Shown here: positions 16,685-25,040 of the stretch, piece after piece
Layout: the number at the start of each line of letters is the position of its first letter
Position numbering within the stretch: the first letter of the stretch is position 1
Assembly: GCF_947500975.1 (NCBI RefSeq)
Contig: NZ_CANMUE010000006.1
Location: forward strand, 62,001-126,000
Direction: 5' to 3'
Length of the DNA: 64,000 nucleotides
DNA from: an uncultured Polaribacter sp.
Lineage (GTDB): Bacteria; Bacteroidota; Bacteroidia; Flavobacteriales; Flavobacteriaceae
Position numbers and translations under genes: made by a program
The notes under the pieces: generated by a model
What the model saw: only the letters and a program-made list of their open reading frames with translations
The model's database searches: none
What the model was told of the DNA's origin: nothing

Positions 16685-17674
16685 TTACACCAAATTATTT
16701 TCTACTAAATATTCGGCTATTTGAACTGTATTTGTTGCAGCACCTTTTCTTAGGTTATCTGAAACAATCCACAAATTTAAGGTATTTTCTTGAGATTCAT
16801 CTCTTCTAATTCTTCCAACAAAAACTTCATCTTTATTATGAGCATTTATTGGCATTGGATATATGTTATTTGCCAAGTCATCTTGTACAATTACCCCAGG
16901 AGTTTCGCTTAAAAGTGTGCGAACTTCAGTAACATCAAAATCATTTTCAAACTGAACATTTACAGCTTCAGAATGTCCACCAGCAGTAGGAATTCTAACA
17001 GCAGTTGCAGTTACAGAAAAAGACTCGTCTCTTAAAATTTTCTTAGGTTCTTTTACCAATTTCATTTCTTCTTTTGTGTAACCATTTTCTAAAAAAATAT
17101 CACAATGAGGTAATGCATTTCTTCCTATTTTATGCGGATATGCCATTTCGCCTTCAATACCAGCTTCTTCATTATCTAATTGTTGTACAGCTTTTACACC
17201 CGTACCAGAAACAGATTGATAAGTAGAAATAACTACACGTTTCATATTATATTTTGTATGCAAAGGGGCTAAAGCCATTACTAACTGAATTGTAGAGCAG
17301 TTAGGGTTTGCTATAATTTTATCATCAGCAGTTAAAACATCACCATTAATTTCTGGAACAACCAATTTTTTAGTAGGATCCATTCTCCAAGCAGAAGAAT
17401 TGTCAATTACTGTTGTGCCATTTTCTGCAAATTTTGGAGCCCATTCTAAAGAAGTATCTCCACCAGCAGAAAACAATGCAATATCAGCATTCATTTTTAC
17501 AGCATCTTCTAAAGTTACTACTGTATATTCGTTTCCTTTGTAGGTTAGTTTTTTTCCAGCAGATCTTGCAGATGCCACAGGAATTAATTCCGTTATTGGT
17601 AAATTACGTTCTTCTAAAACTTTCAACATTACTGTTCCAACCATTCCAGTTGCGCCAACTACAGCTACTTTCAT
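16685..17674 (-). CDS. asd: Aspartate-semialdehyde dehydrogenase
   Basis: Converts aspartyl-4-phosphate to aspartate semialdehyde with NADPH, the branch point to lysine/diaminopimelate, threonine and methionine. 329 residues, normal length. The N-terminal nucleotide motif is GATGMVGTVML (7-17), the catalytic Cys126 is in IIANPNCSTIQ, and the active-site His is in PTAGGHSEAVNV. It is the first gene of the minus-strand run asd, PaaE-like, LysE-type. No exact -7 box is visible upstream. Confidence 0.96.
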   Translation of the reverse strand: MKVAVVGATGMVGTVMLKVLEERNLPITELIPVASARSAGKKLTYKGNEYTVVTLEDAVKMNADIALFSAGGDTSLEWAPKFAENGTTVIDNSSAWRMDPTKKLVVPEINGDVLTADDKIIANPNCSTIQLVMALAPLHTKYNMKRVVISTYQSVSGTGVKAVQQLDNEEAGIEGEMAYPHKIGRNALPHCDIFLENGYTKEEMKLVKEPKKILRDESFSVTATAVRIPTAGGHSEAVNVQFENDFDVTEVRTLLSETPGVIVQDDLANNIYPMPINAHNKDEVFVGRIRRDESQENTLNLWIVSDNLRKGAATNTVQIAEYLVENNLV

Positions 17675-17809
17675 TATTTTTTATTTTAGTGTTCTAAATG
17701 AATTGCAAAGATGCTAACAAATTTGAAATCCACCATTATTTTCATCAAAATTTACGAATATAAATGGTAATGTTTAAAATTAAACAAAATGATATAAAAT
17801 TATTTTTTA

Positions 17810-17979
17810 GAAGCAATTTCCAGCTTTCCATTGTATCTTTTTATTTTTGTTATTGCTAAAGTTATTGTTTTGTAAATTGAGGTAACCTTTTAATTAAAAA
17901 CAGATTGCTTCGTTCCTCGCAAGGTCTTTTATTTATCAACAAAATAAAAAGGATGCCATTTCAATCTGGGCTAAACCTG
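17810..17979. repeat. Structured intergenic repeat element of Flavobacteriaceae type
   Basis: Read on the minus strand, it begins TTTAGCCCAGATTGAAATGG, continues with a purine/T stem (17938-17954) and ends with GGAAAGCTGGAAATTGCTTC (17810-17829). The inner arms 17835-17851 and 17938-17954 are complementary at about 14 of 17 positions. From memory this matches a repeated noncoding element found in many Flavobacteriaceae genomes (TAGCCC...GGAAAGC.GGAAATAGC), but I have not searched. The loop has been enlarged by a REP-like unit. Confidence 0.6.
17901..17926 (-). repeat. REP-like unit (GACCTTGCGAGGAACGAAGCAATCTG)
   Basis: The minus strand carries the TTGCGAGGAACGAAGCAATC form of the REP family seen at 7738-7796. 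It sits in the loop of the larger inverted-repeat element. A decayed relative (AGATTGCTTTGTTATTCTT) lies at about 18032-18050. Confidence 0.65.
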
Positions 17980-18082
17980 TTTATTGGCATAAGTTATTAT
18001 TAGTTGTTAAGCAATTTTTTAATTAAGAAATAGATTGCTTTGTTATTCTTCTTCTTAATAACTAGTTTTAATGGAAATGTTG

Positions 18083-18090
18083 TAATTTTG
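18083..18090 (+). promoter_or_regulatory. Bacteroidota -7 box for trhO
   Basis: TAATTTTG matches TAnnTTTG exactly, 39 bp before ATG 18130. Confidence 0.55.
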
Positions 18091-18129
18091 TGGTCATTAA
18101 AATAATCGTTTAACCTAAATTAGTATAGC

Positions 18130-19161
18130 ATGCAACTGTACAATAAGTTAAGCGCTCTAGAACGCGCTAAATTAATTGATGAAGCTGGTAAAGACCGACT
18201 CACAATATCATTCTATCAATATCATAAGATAGAAAATCCACAATTATTAAGAGATAAGTTATTCTTAGAATGGAATGCTTTAGATGTCTTAGGAAGAATT
18301 TATGTTTCTTACGAAGGTATAAATGCACAACTATCCGTTCCTTCAGAAAATTTTTATGCTTTAAAAGATCAATTAGATAGTATTTCTTTTTTAGAAAATA
18401 TTCGTTTAAATGTAGCTGTTGAGCATGATAATAAATCGTTTTTAAAACTAAAAGTAAAGGTTAGAAACAAAATTGTGGCTGATGGTTTAAACGATGAAAC
18501 TTTTGATGTAACAAACAAAGGTGTGCATTTAAATGCGAAGGAGTTTAATGAAATGTTAGCAAATCCTAATACAGTTTGTGTAGATATGCGTAATCATTAC
18601 GAAAGCGAAATTGGTCATTTTGATGGGGCTATAACACCAGATGTTGATACATTTAGAGATTCTTTAGATATTATTGAAGAAGATTTAAAAGATAATAAAG
18701 AAGATAAAAATTTACTGATGTATTGCACAGGAGGTATTCGTTGTGAAAAAGCTTCTGCATATTATAAACACAAAGGTTTTAAAAATGTTTTTCAGCTAGA
18801 AGGCGGAATTATAGAATATACCCGTCAAGTAAAATCAGAAGGAATAGAAAATAAGTTTATTGGTAAAAACTTTGTATTTGATCATAGAAGAGCAGAAAAA
18901 ATTACTGATGATGTAATTTCTAATTGTCATCAATGTGGAAAACCTTGTAATGTACATACAAATTGCGCTAACGAAGCTTGTCATTTATTATTTATTCAAT
19001 GTGATGAATGTTCAGAAAAGATGGAAAATACATGTTCAAATGATTGTCAAGAAATAATTCAATTATCATTTGAGGAGCAAAAAGAACTTAGAAAAGGGAA
19101 GGGAAATAGCAATAAAATCTTTAAAAAAGGAAGAAGTGAGGTTTTGAAGTTTAAGAAGTAA
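18130..19161 (+). CDS. trhO: tRNA uridine(34) hydroxylase, rhodanese family
   Basis: 343 residues. By family (YceA/TrhO) it carries out oxygen-dependent 5-hydroxylation of uridine 34 in certain tRNAs. The N-terminal acylphosphatase-like part is at about 20-120, a rhodanese domain at about 130-240 with active loop CTGGIR (Cys199-Arg204) followed by Cys205, and a C-terminal Cys-rich segment (CHQCGKPCN, CANEACH, CDECSEK) probably binds metal. Monocistronic: own promoter box upstream and a terminator 24 bp downstream. Confidence 0.94.
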   Translation: MQLYNKLSALERAKLIDEAGKDRLTISFYQYHKIENPQLLRDKLFLEWNALDVLGRIYVSYEGINAQLSVPSENFYALKDQLDSISFLENIRLNVAVEHDNKSFLKLKVKVRNKIVADGLNDETFDVTNKGVHLNAKEFNEMLANPNTVCVDMRNHYESEIGHFDGAITPDVDTFRDSLDIIEEDLKDNKEDKNLLMYCTGGIRCEKASAYYKHKGFKNVFQLEGGIIEYTRQVKSEGIENKFIGKNFVFDHRRAEKITDDVISNCHQCGKPCNVHTNCANEACHLLFIQCDECSEKMENTCSNDCQEIIQLSFEEQKELRKGKGNSNKIFKKGRSEVLKFKK

Positions 19162-19184
19162 AATTATTTTATATAAAATGAAAA

Positions 19185-19213
19185 TAGGCCTTTAAAAAAG
19201 GTCTTTTTTTTGT
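19185..19213 (+). terminator. Rho-independent terminator after trhO
   Basis: AGGCCTTT pairs with AAAGGTCT (one G-U), followed by eight T. Confidence 0.75.
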
Positions 19214-19252
19214 TAAAAAAATAATTTTAAGCAAATTCTAATTCAATCTACA

Positions 19253-19262
19253 CGAATTCTAA
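19253..19262 (+). promoter_or_regulatory. CGAATTCTAA motif upstream of ricT
   Basis: Same 10-mer as the pair before the A2M gene. It ends 30 bp before a TAnnTTTG box (19293), against 29 bp in the A2M case, so spacing and orientation are conserved between the two. Confidence 0.35.
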
Positions 19263-19292
19263 AATAAATAAAAAATAAGTAAACATTCAAAC

Positions 19293-19300
19293 TACATTTG
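19293..19300 (+). promoter_or_regulatory. Candidate -7 box for the ricT operon
   Basis: TACATTTG matches TAnnTTTG. If used, it gives a long leader of about 165 nt before ricT that contains two hairpins. Confidence 0.4.
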
Positions 19301-19394
19301 ATACATGCTTAAATAAAAAATAAGTTATGTTAACTTTTAATCACCTATTTTTTCATTCTTGAAGAATGCGTATATTTACGAATTAGTCTTTATC

Positions 19395-19454
19395 AAATTG
19401 ATATTTTGTATCAGTCTGATAATCAATTTATGAACTTAAAAAGCGTAGGCTTTT
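19395..19454 (+). other. Two hairpins in the presumed 5' leader of ricT
   Basis: First: outer arms AAATTGAT (19395-19402) and ATCAATTT (19422-19429) enclose a perfect TATCAG-T-CTGATA inner hairpin (19409-19421). Second: AAAAGC-GTAG-GCTTTT (19439-19454), ending 19 nt before the ricT ATG. There is no T run after either, so these are not ordinary terminators. The rest of 19162-19473 holds only the trhO terminator, the 10-bp motif and the -7 box. Confidence 0.4.
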
Positions 19455-19473
19455 ATAAAATATATTTACAAAC

Positions 19474-20832
19474 ATGGCATGTGGAAGTTGTGGTACAACA
19501 GAAAATGGTGTACCTAGAGGTTGTAAAAGTAATGGTAATTGTGGGTCTGGAACCTGTGGAAGTGGGAGTAAATTAGCCGTTTTTGACTGGTTGTCTAACA
19601 TGACATTACCTAGTGGAGAAGAACGTTTTAATATTTATGAAGTCCGTTTTAAAAACGGAAGAAAACATTTTTTTAAAAATACAGAAAATTTACCCATTTC
19701 TATGGGAGATATAATTGCTGTAGAAGGTTCTCCCGGGCATGATATTGGTACAGTTTCTTTAGCTGGAGAATTGGTAAAAGTGCAAATGAAAAAGCGAAAA
19801 ATTACTGAAGATCATGAAGATGTTAAGAAAATTTACAGAAAAGCAAGTCAAAGAGATATTGATGTTTGGCAAGCTGCTAGAGCCAAAGAAGAAGAAACTC
19901 AAAGAAAAGGAAGAGAAATTCTTGGACGTTTAGGATTACAAATGAAGCTTTCTGATGTGGAATATCAAGGAGATGGAAATAAGGCAACTTTTTATTACAC
20001 AGCAGAATCTAGAGTAGATTTTAGACAATTAATTAGAGATTTAGCTGGTGCATTTTCTATAAGAGTAGAAATGAAACAAGTTGGTGCAAGACAAGAAGCA
20101 GCTAGATTGGGCGGAATTGGTTCTTGTGGTAGAGAATTGTGTTGTTCAACTTGGTTAACAGATTTTAGAAAAGTATCAACTTCTGCTGCTCGTTATCAGC
20201 AATTATCATTAAACCCTTTAAAATTAGCAGGGCAATGTGGTAAACTTAAATGTTGTTTAAATTTTGAATTAGATACCTATTTAGATGCTTTAAAAGATTT
20301 TCCAAAACAAGATTTGGTTTTAAAAACAGAAAAAGGTGATGCTGTTTTTGTAAAAATGGATATTTTTAAAAATCATTTATGGTATACTTATAGTGCAGAG
20401 CGTTTTAAATGGTTTAGGTTAACATTAGAGCAGGTTCAAGAAATTATTGAATTGAATAAAAATAACGAAAAATCTATTTCGTTAGAAGAATATGAATCTG
20501 AAATTGAAACTCCTGTAAAAGTGAATTTTGAAGATGCAGTTGGCCAAGATAGTTTAACACGATTTGATGCTCCAAAAACAAGTAAACGAAAAAGAAATAA
20601 TAGGAATAGAAATAAAAGGAAAAAACCAGTTGCAGCAAATGCAAATCAACCAAATGCAAACGGACAAAAACTGCAACAAAAAAGAAAGCCTAAACCCAAA
20701 CCAAAGGCAAGACCAAAGAACAACCAGAATCAGCCAAAAGCTCAAGTAAAAGAAGGTTCGGCTCCAAGAAAAAACAACAGAAATAGAAGAAATAATAAGC
20801 CTAAAAATGGAAATAATACTCAAGAAAAATAA
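19474..20832 (+). CDS. ricT: PSP1-domain protein RicT (YaaT-like)
   Basis: 452 residues. In Bacillus the RicT/YaaT protein works in an Fe-S-containing complex that affects mRNA maturation and development. The PSP1 domain covers roughly 90-300 and has the paired-Cys motifs SCGRELCCSTW and QCGKLKCCLNF. The N-terminus is a Cys/Gly-rich segment with six Cys in the first 27 residues (MACGSCG, CKSNGNCGSGTCGSG). The last 85 residues are Lys/Arg/Asn/Pro-rich and look disordered and RNA-binding-like. gldH starts inside its last 26 bases. The ricT-gldH-PBP1A order is a common flavobacterial neighbourhood. Confidence 0.88.
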   Translation: MACGSCGTTENGVPRGCKSNGNCGSGTCGSGSKLAVFDWLSNMTLPSGEERFNIYEVRFKNGRKHFFKNTENLPISMGDIIAVEGSPGHDIGTVSLAGELVKVQMKKRKITEDHEDVKKIYRKASQRDIDVWQAARAKEEETQRKGREILGRLGLQMKLSDVEYQGDGNKATFYYTAESRVDFRQLIRDLAGAFSIRVEMKQVGARQEAARLGGIGSCGRELCCSTWLTDFRKVSTSAARYQQLSLNPLKLAGQCGKLKCCLNFELDTYLDALKDFPKQDLVLKTEKGDAVFVKMDIFKNHLWYTYSAERFKWFRLTLEQVQEIIELNKNNEKSISLEEYESEIETPVKVNFEDAVGQDSLTRFDAPKTSKRKRNNRNRNKRKKPVAANANQPNANGQKLQQKRKPKPKPKARPKNNQNQPKAQVKEGSAPRKNNRNRRNNKPKNGNNTQEK

Positions 20833-21307
20833 AGTTTTTTGTGGCTTACTACTTTTTTTATTCTTAGTTTCTTGCAACTCAAAAACTATTTTTTCTGAGT
20901 TTAAAACAATGCCAGGTACTTCATGGAAAGCAAACGATAAAGTTTCTTTTGAGTTTGAAGTACAGGATACAATTTCCCCAAAAAATTTATTTATCAATAT
21001 TAGAAATAACAATAACTATCCATACAGTAATTTATATTTAATTACCGAATTAAATTTTGCAAACGGAACTAAAGTTATTGATACATTACAGTATGAAATG
21101 ACCGATAATTTAGGTAATTTTTTAGGTAGTGGTTTTGCTGAAATAAAAGAAAATAAATTATTTTATAAAGAAAATAAAATATTTTCGGTACCAGGCAAAC
21201 ATGTTTTTAGTGTGCGCCAAGCAATGAGAAAAAACGGTGAAATACATCCCATTGAGTTTTTAGAAGGAATTCAAGATGTAGGTTTTAGTATAGAAAAGAC
21301 AAAATAA
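20807..21307 (+). CDS. gldH: Gliding motility lipoprotein GldH
   Basis: 166 residues with lipoprotein signal ending FLVSC (Cys23), then the GldH-type beginning FSEFKTMPGTSWKANDKVSF. GldH is needed for gliding motility in Flavobacterium and is linked to the type IX secretion/gliding apparatus; its biochemical role is not known. The ATG overlaps the end of ricT by 26 bp, so translation is likely coupled, and the PBP1A gene begins one base after its stop. Length fits the family. Confidence 0.9.
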   Translation: MEIILKKNKVFCGLLLFLFLVSCNSKTIFSEFKTMPGTSWKANDKVSFEFEVQDTISPKNLFINIRNNNNYPYSNLYLITELNFANGTKVIDTLQYEMTDNLGNFLGSGFAEIKENKLFYKENKIFSVPGKHVFSVRQAMRKNGEIHPIEFLEGIQDVGFSIEKTK

Positions 21308-21308
21308 A

Positions 21309-23591
21309 ATGGCAAAAAAAGAAACAACAAATTTTAAAAAATATCTAAAATGGTTTTGGGGACTAGTTTTAGGCGGATTCTCAATAATCTTATCTTTATT
21401 TTTATTAACTTCTTGGGGAGTTTTTGGAGATTTACCAACTTTTGATGAGTTAGAAAATCCTCAAACAAATTTAGCTACAGAGGTAATTTCTTCTGATGGA
21501 AAAACAATTGGAAAATACGCTACCGAAAACCGAACTCCTATTAAATTTAAAGAGCTACCAGATAATTTAGTAAAAGCTTTGGTGGCAACAGAAGATGAAC
21601 GTTTTTACGAACATTCTGGAATTGATTTTAGAGGAACAGCAAGAGCAATTGTTAAATTAGGTTCTGGTGGTGGAGCAAGTACAATTACGCAGCAATTAGC
21701 AAAAAATTTATTTACTAAAAGAGCGTCTAGAAATATTTTTAAAAGAATAGGCCAAAAAATGAAAGAGTGGGTTGTTGCTATTAAATTAGAAAGACAATAT
21801 ACTAAGCAAGAGATTATTGCTATGTATTTAAATACTCAAGGGTTTTTATATAATGCATCAGGTATTCGTTCTGCCGCAAGAATCTATTTTGGTAAAGAAG
21901 CCAAAGAGTTAGATTTACAAGAATCTGCCATTATTGTTGCAATGTTAAAAAATCCAAGACAGTATAATCCTCATAGAAAAATATCTAAAAAGAAATCATT
22001 AGGAAGAAGAAATGTTGTTTTTTCTCAAATGGAAAAAAATGGCTTTTTAACAAGACAAGAAAAAGACTCTTTGCAAAAGTTGCCACTAAAAATAAATTAC
22101 ACACCAGAAAGTCATAGTGATGGTTCTGCAACTTACTTTAGAGCACATCTTCAAAAAGTTATGCGCAAATGGGTACAAAATAACCCAAAACCAAATGGTG
22201 AAGAATATGATATTTTTAAAGACGGATTAAAAATATTTGTTACTATAGATTCTAGAATGCAAAAATATGCTGAGGAAGCTGTAAAAGAACACATGTCTAA
22301 TTTACAATCATACTTTTTTAAAGAACAAAAAAAGAATAAAACAGCTCCTTTTTATGATATTGATAAAGACGATATCGCAAAAATTCTTGATCGTGGAAAA
22401 AGAAATTCTGAAAGATATAAACGATTAAAAAAGGTTGGAAAATCAACCAAAGAAATTGATGAAATCTTTAAAAAGAAAACAGCAATGAAAGTGTTTTCTT
22501 GGAAAGGGGATATTGATACAATTATGTCTCCAAACGATTCTATCAAATACTATAAATACTTTTTACGCTCCGGGTTATTATCTATAGAACCACAAACAGG
22601 GCACATAAAAGCTTGGGTTGGTGGTATTGATAATAAACATTTTAAATACGATGCTGTTGCCCAACAAAAAAGACAAGTAGGTTCTACATTTAAACCATTT
22701 GTATATGCTACTGCTATTAATCAATTAAGCATGTCTCCTTGTGATGAATTACCAAATATTCGATATACAATTCCTAAAGGAAAATATGGTATTCCTAAAG
22801 ATTGGACTCCAGATAATTCTAATAACCAATATGGTGGAATGCTAACTTTAAAAGATGGATTAGCTGGTTCTGTAAATACAATATCGGCAAATTTGATTGA
22901 TAAAGTTGCTCCAGAAAATGTAGTACGTTTGGCTAAAGCAGCAGGTATAGAAACGGAGATTAAAGCAAATCCTTCAATTGCATTAGGAGCAGTAGATTTA
23001 TCGTTATTAGAAATGGTAAGTGCATATAGTACTTTTGCTAATAAAGGTTTAAGAGTTAGCCCAATGATTATTACAAGAATTGAAGATAAAAACGGAACCG
23101 TTTTAAGAGACTTTACACCTGAAACACAAGAGGTTTTAAGTGAAGAATCTGCTTATGTTATTTTAGATTTATTAAAAGGTGTTACTCAGTCTGGTTCAGG
23201 AATTAGATTGCGATCTACTTATACTTCTGGAGGAAAGGCTATTACCGGTTTTCCTTATTTATTTTCTAATGATATTGCTGGTAAAACGGGTACAACTCAA
23301 AATCAATCTGACGGTTGGTTTATGGGAATTGTGCCTAATTTAGCAACTGGAGTTTGGACAGGTGGTGAAGATAGAGCTACTCATTTTGCAGGAATAACTA
23401 AAGGGCAAGGTGCAACAATGTCTTTACCTTCTTGGGCTCTTTTTATGCGAAAATGTTATGAAGATAAAACACTTAAAATAAGTAAAGAACCTTTTGAGAG
23501 ACCACGAAATTTATCCATAAAAATTAATTGTGCAAAAGAGTCTGATGATGATATAGATGACGAAAACCCTGATAGTGATACTGATTTTTAA
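21309..23591 (+). CDS. mrcA: Penicillin-binding protein 1A (class A PBP)
   Basis: 760 residues; bifunctional peptidoglycan polymerase and cross-linker anchored in the inner membrane (membrane segment about 17-37). GT51 domain: EDERFYEHSGID with Glu95 and GGASTITQQLAKNLF from 121. Transpeptidase: STFK (Ser459-Lys462), SVN in AGSVNTIS, KTGTTQNQSDGWF (Lys659). The C-terminus ends in an acidic Asp/Glu tail. It sits between gldH and scoA in a tight same-strand run. Confidence 0.95.
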   Translation: MAKKETTNFKKYLKWFWGLVLGGFSIILSLFLLTSWGVFGDLPTFDELENPQTNLATEVISSDGKTIGKYATENRTPIKFKELPDNLVKALVATEDERFYEHSGIDFRGTARAIVKLGSGGGASTITQQLAKNLFTKRASRNIFKRIGQKMKEWVVAIKLERQYTKQEIIAMYLNTQGFLYNASGIRSAARIYFGKEAKELDLQESAIIVAMLKNPRQYNPHRKISKKKSLGRRNVVFSQMEKNGFLTRQEKDSLQKLPLKINYTPESHSDGSATYFRAHLQKVMRKWVQNNPKPNGEEYDIFKDGLKIFVTIDSRMQKYAEEAVKEHMSNLQSYFFKEQKKNKTAPFYDIDKDDIAKILDRGKRNSERYKRLKKVGKSTKEIDEIFKKKTAMKVFSWKGDIDTIMSPNDSIKYYKYFLRSGLLSIEPQTGHIKAWVGGIDNKHFKYDAVAQQKRQVGSTFKPFVYATAINQLSMSPCDELPNIRYTIPKGKYGIPKDWTPDNSNNQYGGMLTLKDGLAGSVNTISANLIDKVAPENVVRLAKAAGIETEIKANPSIALGAVDLSLLEMVSAYSTFANKGLRVSPMIITRIEDKNGTVLRDFTPETQEVLSEESAYVILDLLKGVTQSGSGIRLRSTYTSGGKAITGFPYLFSNDIAGKTGTTQNQSDGWFMGIVPNLATGVWTGGEDRATHFAGITKGQGATMSLPSWALFMRKCYEDKTLKISKEPFERPRNLSIKINCAKESDDDIDDENPDSDTDF

Positions 23592-23618
23592 TAATTTATT
23601 TTTAAAAATAATATTCTT

Positions 23619-24320
23619 ATGATTAACAAAAAAGTAGATACAATTGAAGAGGCCTTAAAAGGGGTAAAAAGTGGAATGACCTTAATGCTAGGTGGTTTTG
23701 GGTTATGTGGAATTCCTGAAAATGCAATTGCAGAATTGGTAAAACTAAATGTTAGAGACGTAACTTGTATTTCAAATAATGCAGGTGTAGACGATTTTGG
23801 CTTAGGTTTGTTATTGCAAGGAAAGCAAATTAAAAAAATGATTTCTTCTTACGTTGGTGAAAATGATGAGTTTGAACGTCAAATGCTATCAGGAGAATTA
23901 GAAGTTGAGTTAACACCGCAAGGTACTTTAGCAGAAAAATGTAGAGCGGCTCAAGCAGGGTTTCCTGCATTTTATACACCTGCAGGATATGGAACTGAAG
24001 TTGCTGAAGGAAAAGAAACTAGAGAGTTTGATGGTAAAATGTATGTATTAGAACCTGCTTTTAAAGCCGATTTTGCTTTTGTTAAAGCTTGGAAAGGTGA
24101 TGCTGCAGGAAATTTAATATTTAAAGGAACATCAAGAAATTTTAATCCTAATATGTGTGGAGCAGCAACAATTACAGTTGCAGAAGTGGAAGAATTAGTC
24201 CCTGTTGGAGCCTTAGACCCTAATAATATTCATATTCCTGGAATATTTGTTCAACGTATTTTTCAAGGAGAAAATTACGAGAAAAGAATTGAGCAACGAA
24301 CAGTAAGACAAAAAAGCTAG
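23619..24320 (+). CDS. scoA: 3-oxoacid CoA-transferase subunit A
   Basis: 233 residues. With ScoB it moves CoA from succinyl-CoA to acetoacetate (ketone-body and leucine breakdown), in the cytoplasm. The CoA-transferase family I glycine-rich loop is seen in [19 protein letters not shown] (residues 19-37), then the [25 protein letters not shown] region. The partner starts 2 bp after the stop, so the pair is co-translated. Substrate could also be another 3-oxoacid. Confidence 0.93.
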   Translation: MINKKVDTIEEALKGVKSGMTLMLGGFGLCGIPENAIAELVKLNVRDVTCISNNAGVDDFGLGLLLQGKQIKKMISSYVGENDEFERQMLSGELEVELTPQGTLAEKCRAAQAGFPAFYTPAGYGTEVAEGKETREFDGKMYVLEPAFKADFAFVKAWKGDAAGNLIFKGTSRNFNPNMCGAATITVAEVEELVPVGALDPNNIHIPGIFVQRIFQGENYEKRIEQRTVRQKS

Positions 24321-24322
24321 TT

Positions 24323-24976
24323 ATGTTAGATAAAAACGGAATAGCGAAAAGAATCGCACAAGAAGTTCAAGACGGATTTTATGTAAACTTAGGTATTGGA
24401 ATTCCAACCTTAGTTGCAAATTATGTTAGAAATGATATTGAAGTTGAATTCCAAAGTGAAAACGGAGTTTTAGGAATGGGGCCTTTTCCTTTTGATGGAG
24501 AAGAAGATGCAGATATTATAAATGCAGGTAAGCAAACCATTACAACAATGCCAGGAGCAAGTTTTTTTGATTCATCTATGAGTTTTTCTATGATTCGAGG
24601 TAAACATGTAGATTTAACAATTTTAGGAGCCATGGAAGTTGCTGAAAACGGAGATATTGCTAACTGGAAAATTCCTGGAAAAATGGTAAAAGGAATGGGT
24701 GGGGCAATGGATTTAGTAGCTTCTGCAGAAAATATAATTGTAGCCATGATGCATACTAATAAAAGAGGAGAATCAAAAATACTAAAAAAATGTTCTTTGC
24801 CTTTAACGGGTGTTGGTTGTGTAACAAAAGTGGTAACAAATTTAGCTGTTTTAGAAGTAAAAAATAATAAATTTCATCTGTTAGAAAGGGCACCGGGAGT
24901 TTCTGTAGAAGATATTAAAAATGCTACAGATGGTACTTTGGTTGTAAATGGAGAAATACCAGAAATGAATATTTAA
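24323..24976 (+). CDS. scoB: 3-oxoacid CoA-transferase subunit B
   Basis: 217 residues. Carries the catalytic Glu46 in QSENGVLGMGPFP, which forms the enzyme-CoA thioester; the N-terminal motif NLGIGIPTLVANY is also typical. Works as a heterodimer or heterotetramer with ScoA, whose gene ends 2 bp upstream. Length and motifs match the family fully. Confidence 0.94.
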   Translation: MLDKNGIAKRIAQEVQDGFYVNLGIGIPTLVANYVRNDIEVEFQSENGVLGMGPFPFDGEEDADIINAGKQTITTMPGASFFDSSMSFSMIRGKHVDLTILGAMEVAENGDIANWKIPGKMVKGMGGAMDLVASAENIIVAMMHTNKRGESKILKKCSLPLTGVGCVTKVVTNLAVLEVKNNKFHLLERAPGVSVEDIKNATDGTLVVNGEIPEMNI

Positions 24977-25025
24977 GCAAAAAATAAATAATTAAAACAA
25001 GTGTGTTTTTTCCCTTTTGGGAAAT

Positions 25026-25035
25026 TAAAAGGAGG
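25026..25035 (+). promoter_or_regulatory. Strong Shine-Dalgarno before xth
   Basis: AAAAGGAGG ends 5-6 bases before ATG 25041. Such a perfect anti-SD match is unusual in Bacteroidota, where SD sequences are generally absent. A small hairpin TTTCCC-TTTT-GGGAAA (25009-25024) lies just upstream and has no T run, so it is not a terminator. Confidence 0.6.
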
Positions 25036-25040
25036 CTTTT

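Larger units (their letters stand above)
17675..18129. other. 455-bp repeat-rich intergenic region
   Basis: I see no gene here. It holds a long inverted-repeat element (17810-17979) with a REP-like unit inside it (17901-17926), a degenerate second REP-like unit near 18031-18050, and the trhO promoter box (18083-18090). Confidence 0.75.

Noticed and set aside
20554..21012. 152-codon minus-strand ORF across the ricT-gldH junction
   Set aside because: Opposite ricT and gldH, both of which have clear family motifs. The Leu/Phe/Ser-rich composition is what the complement of Lys/Asn-rich coding gives.
24421..24747. 108-codon minus-strand ORF
   Set aside because: Antisense to scoB, which has an intact catalytic Glu and family motifs.
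25009..25024. Hairpin TTTCCC-TTTT-GGGAAA as terminator of scoB
   Set aside because: Short stem, and no T run follows on the plus strand.
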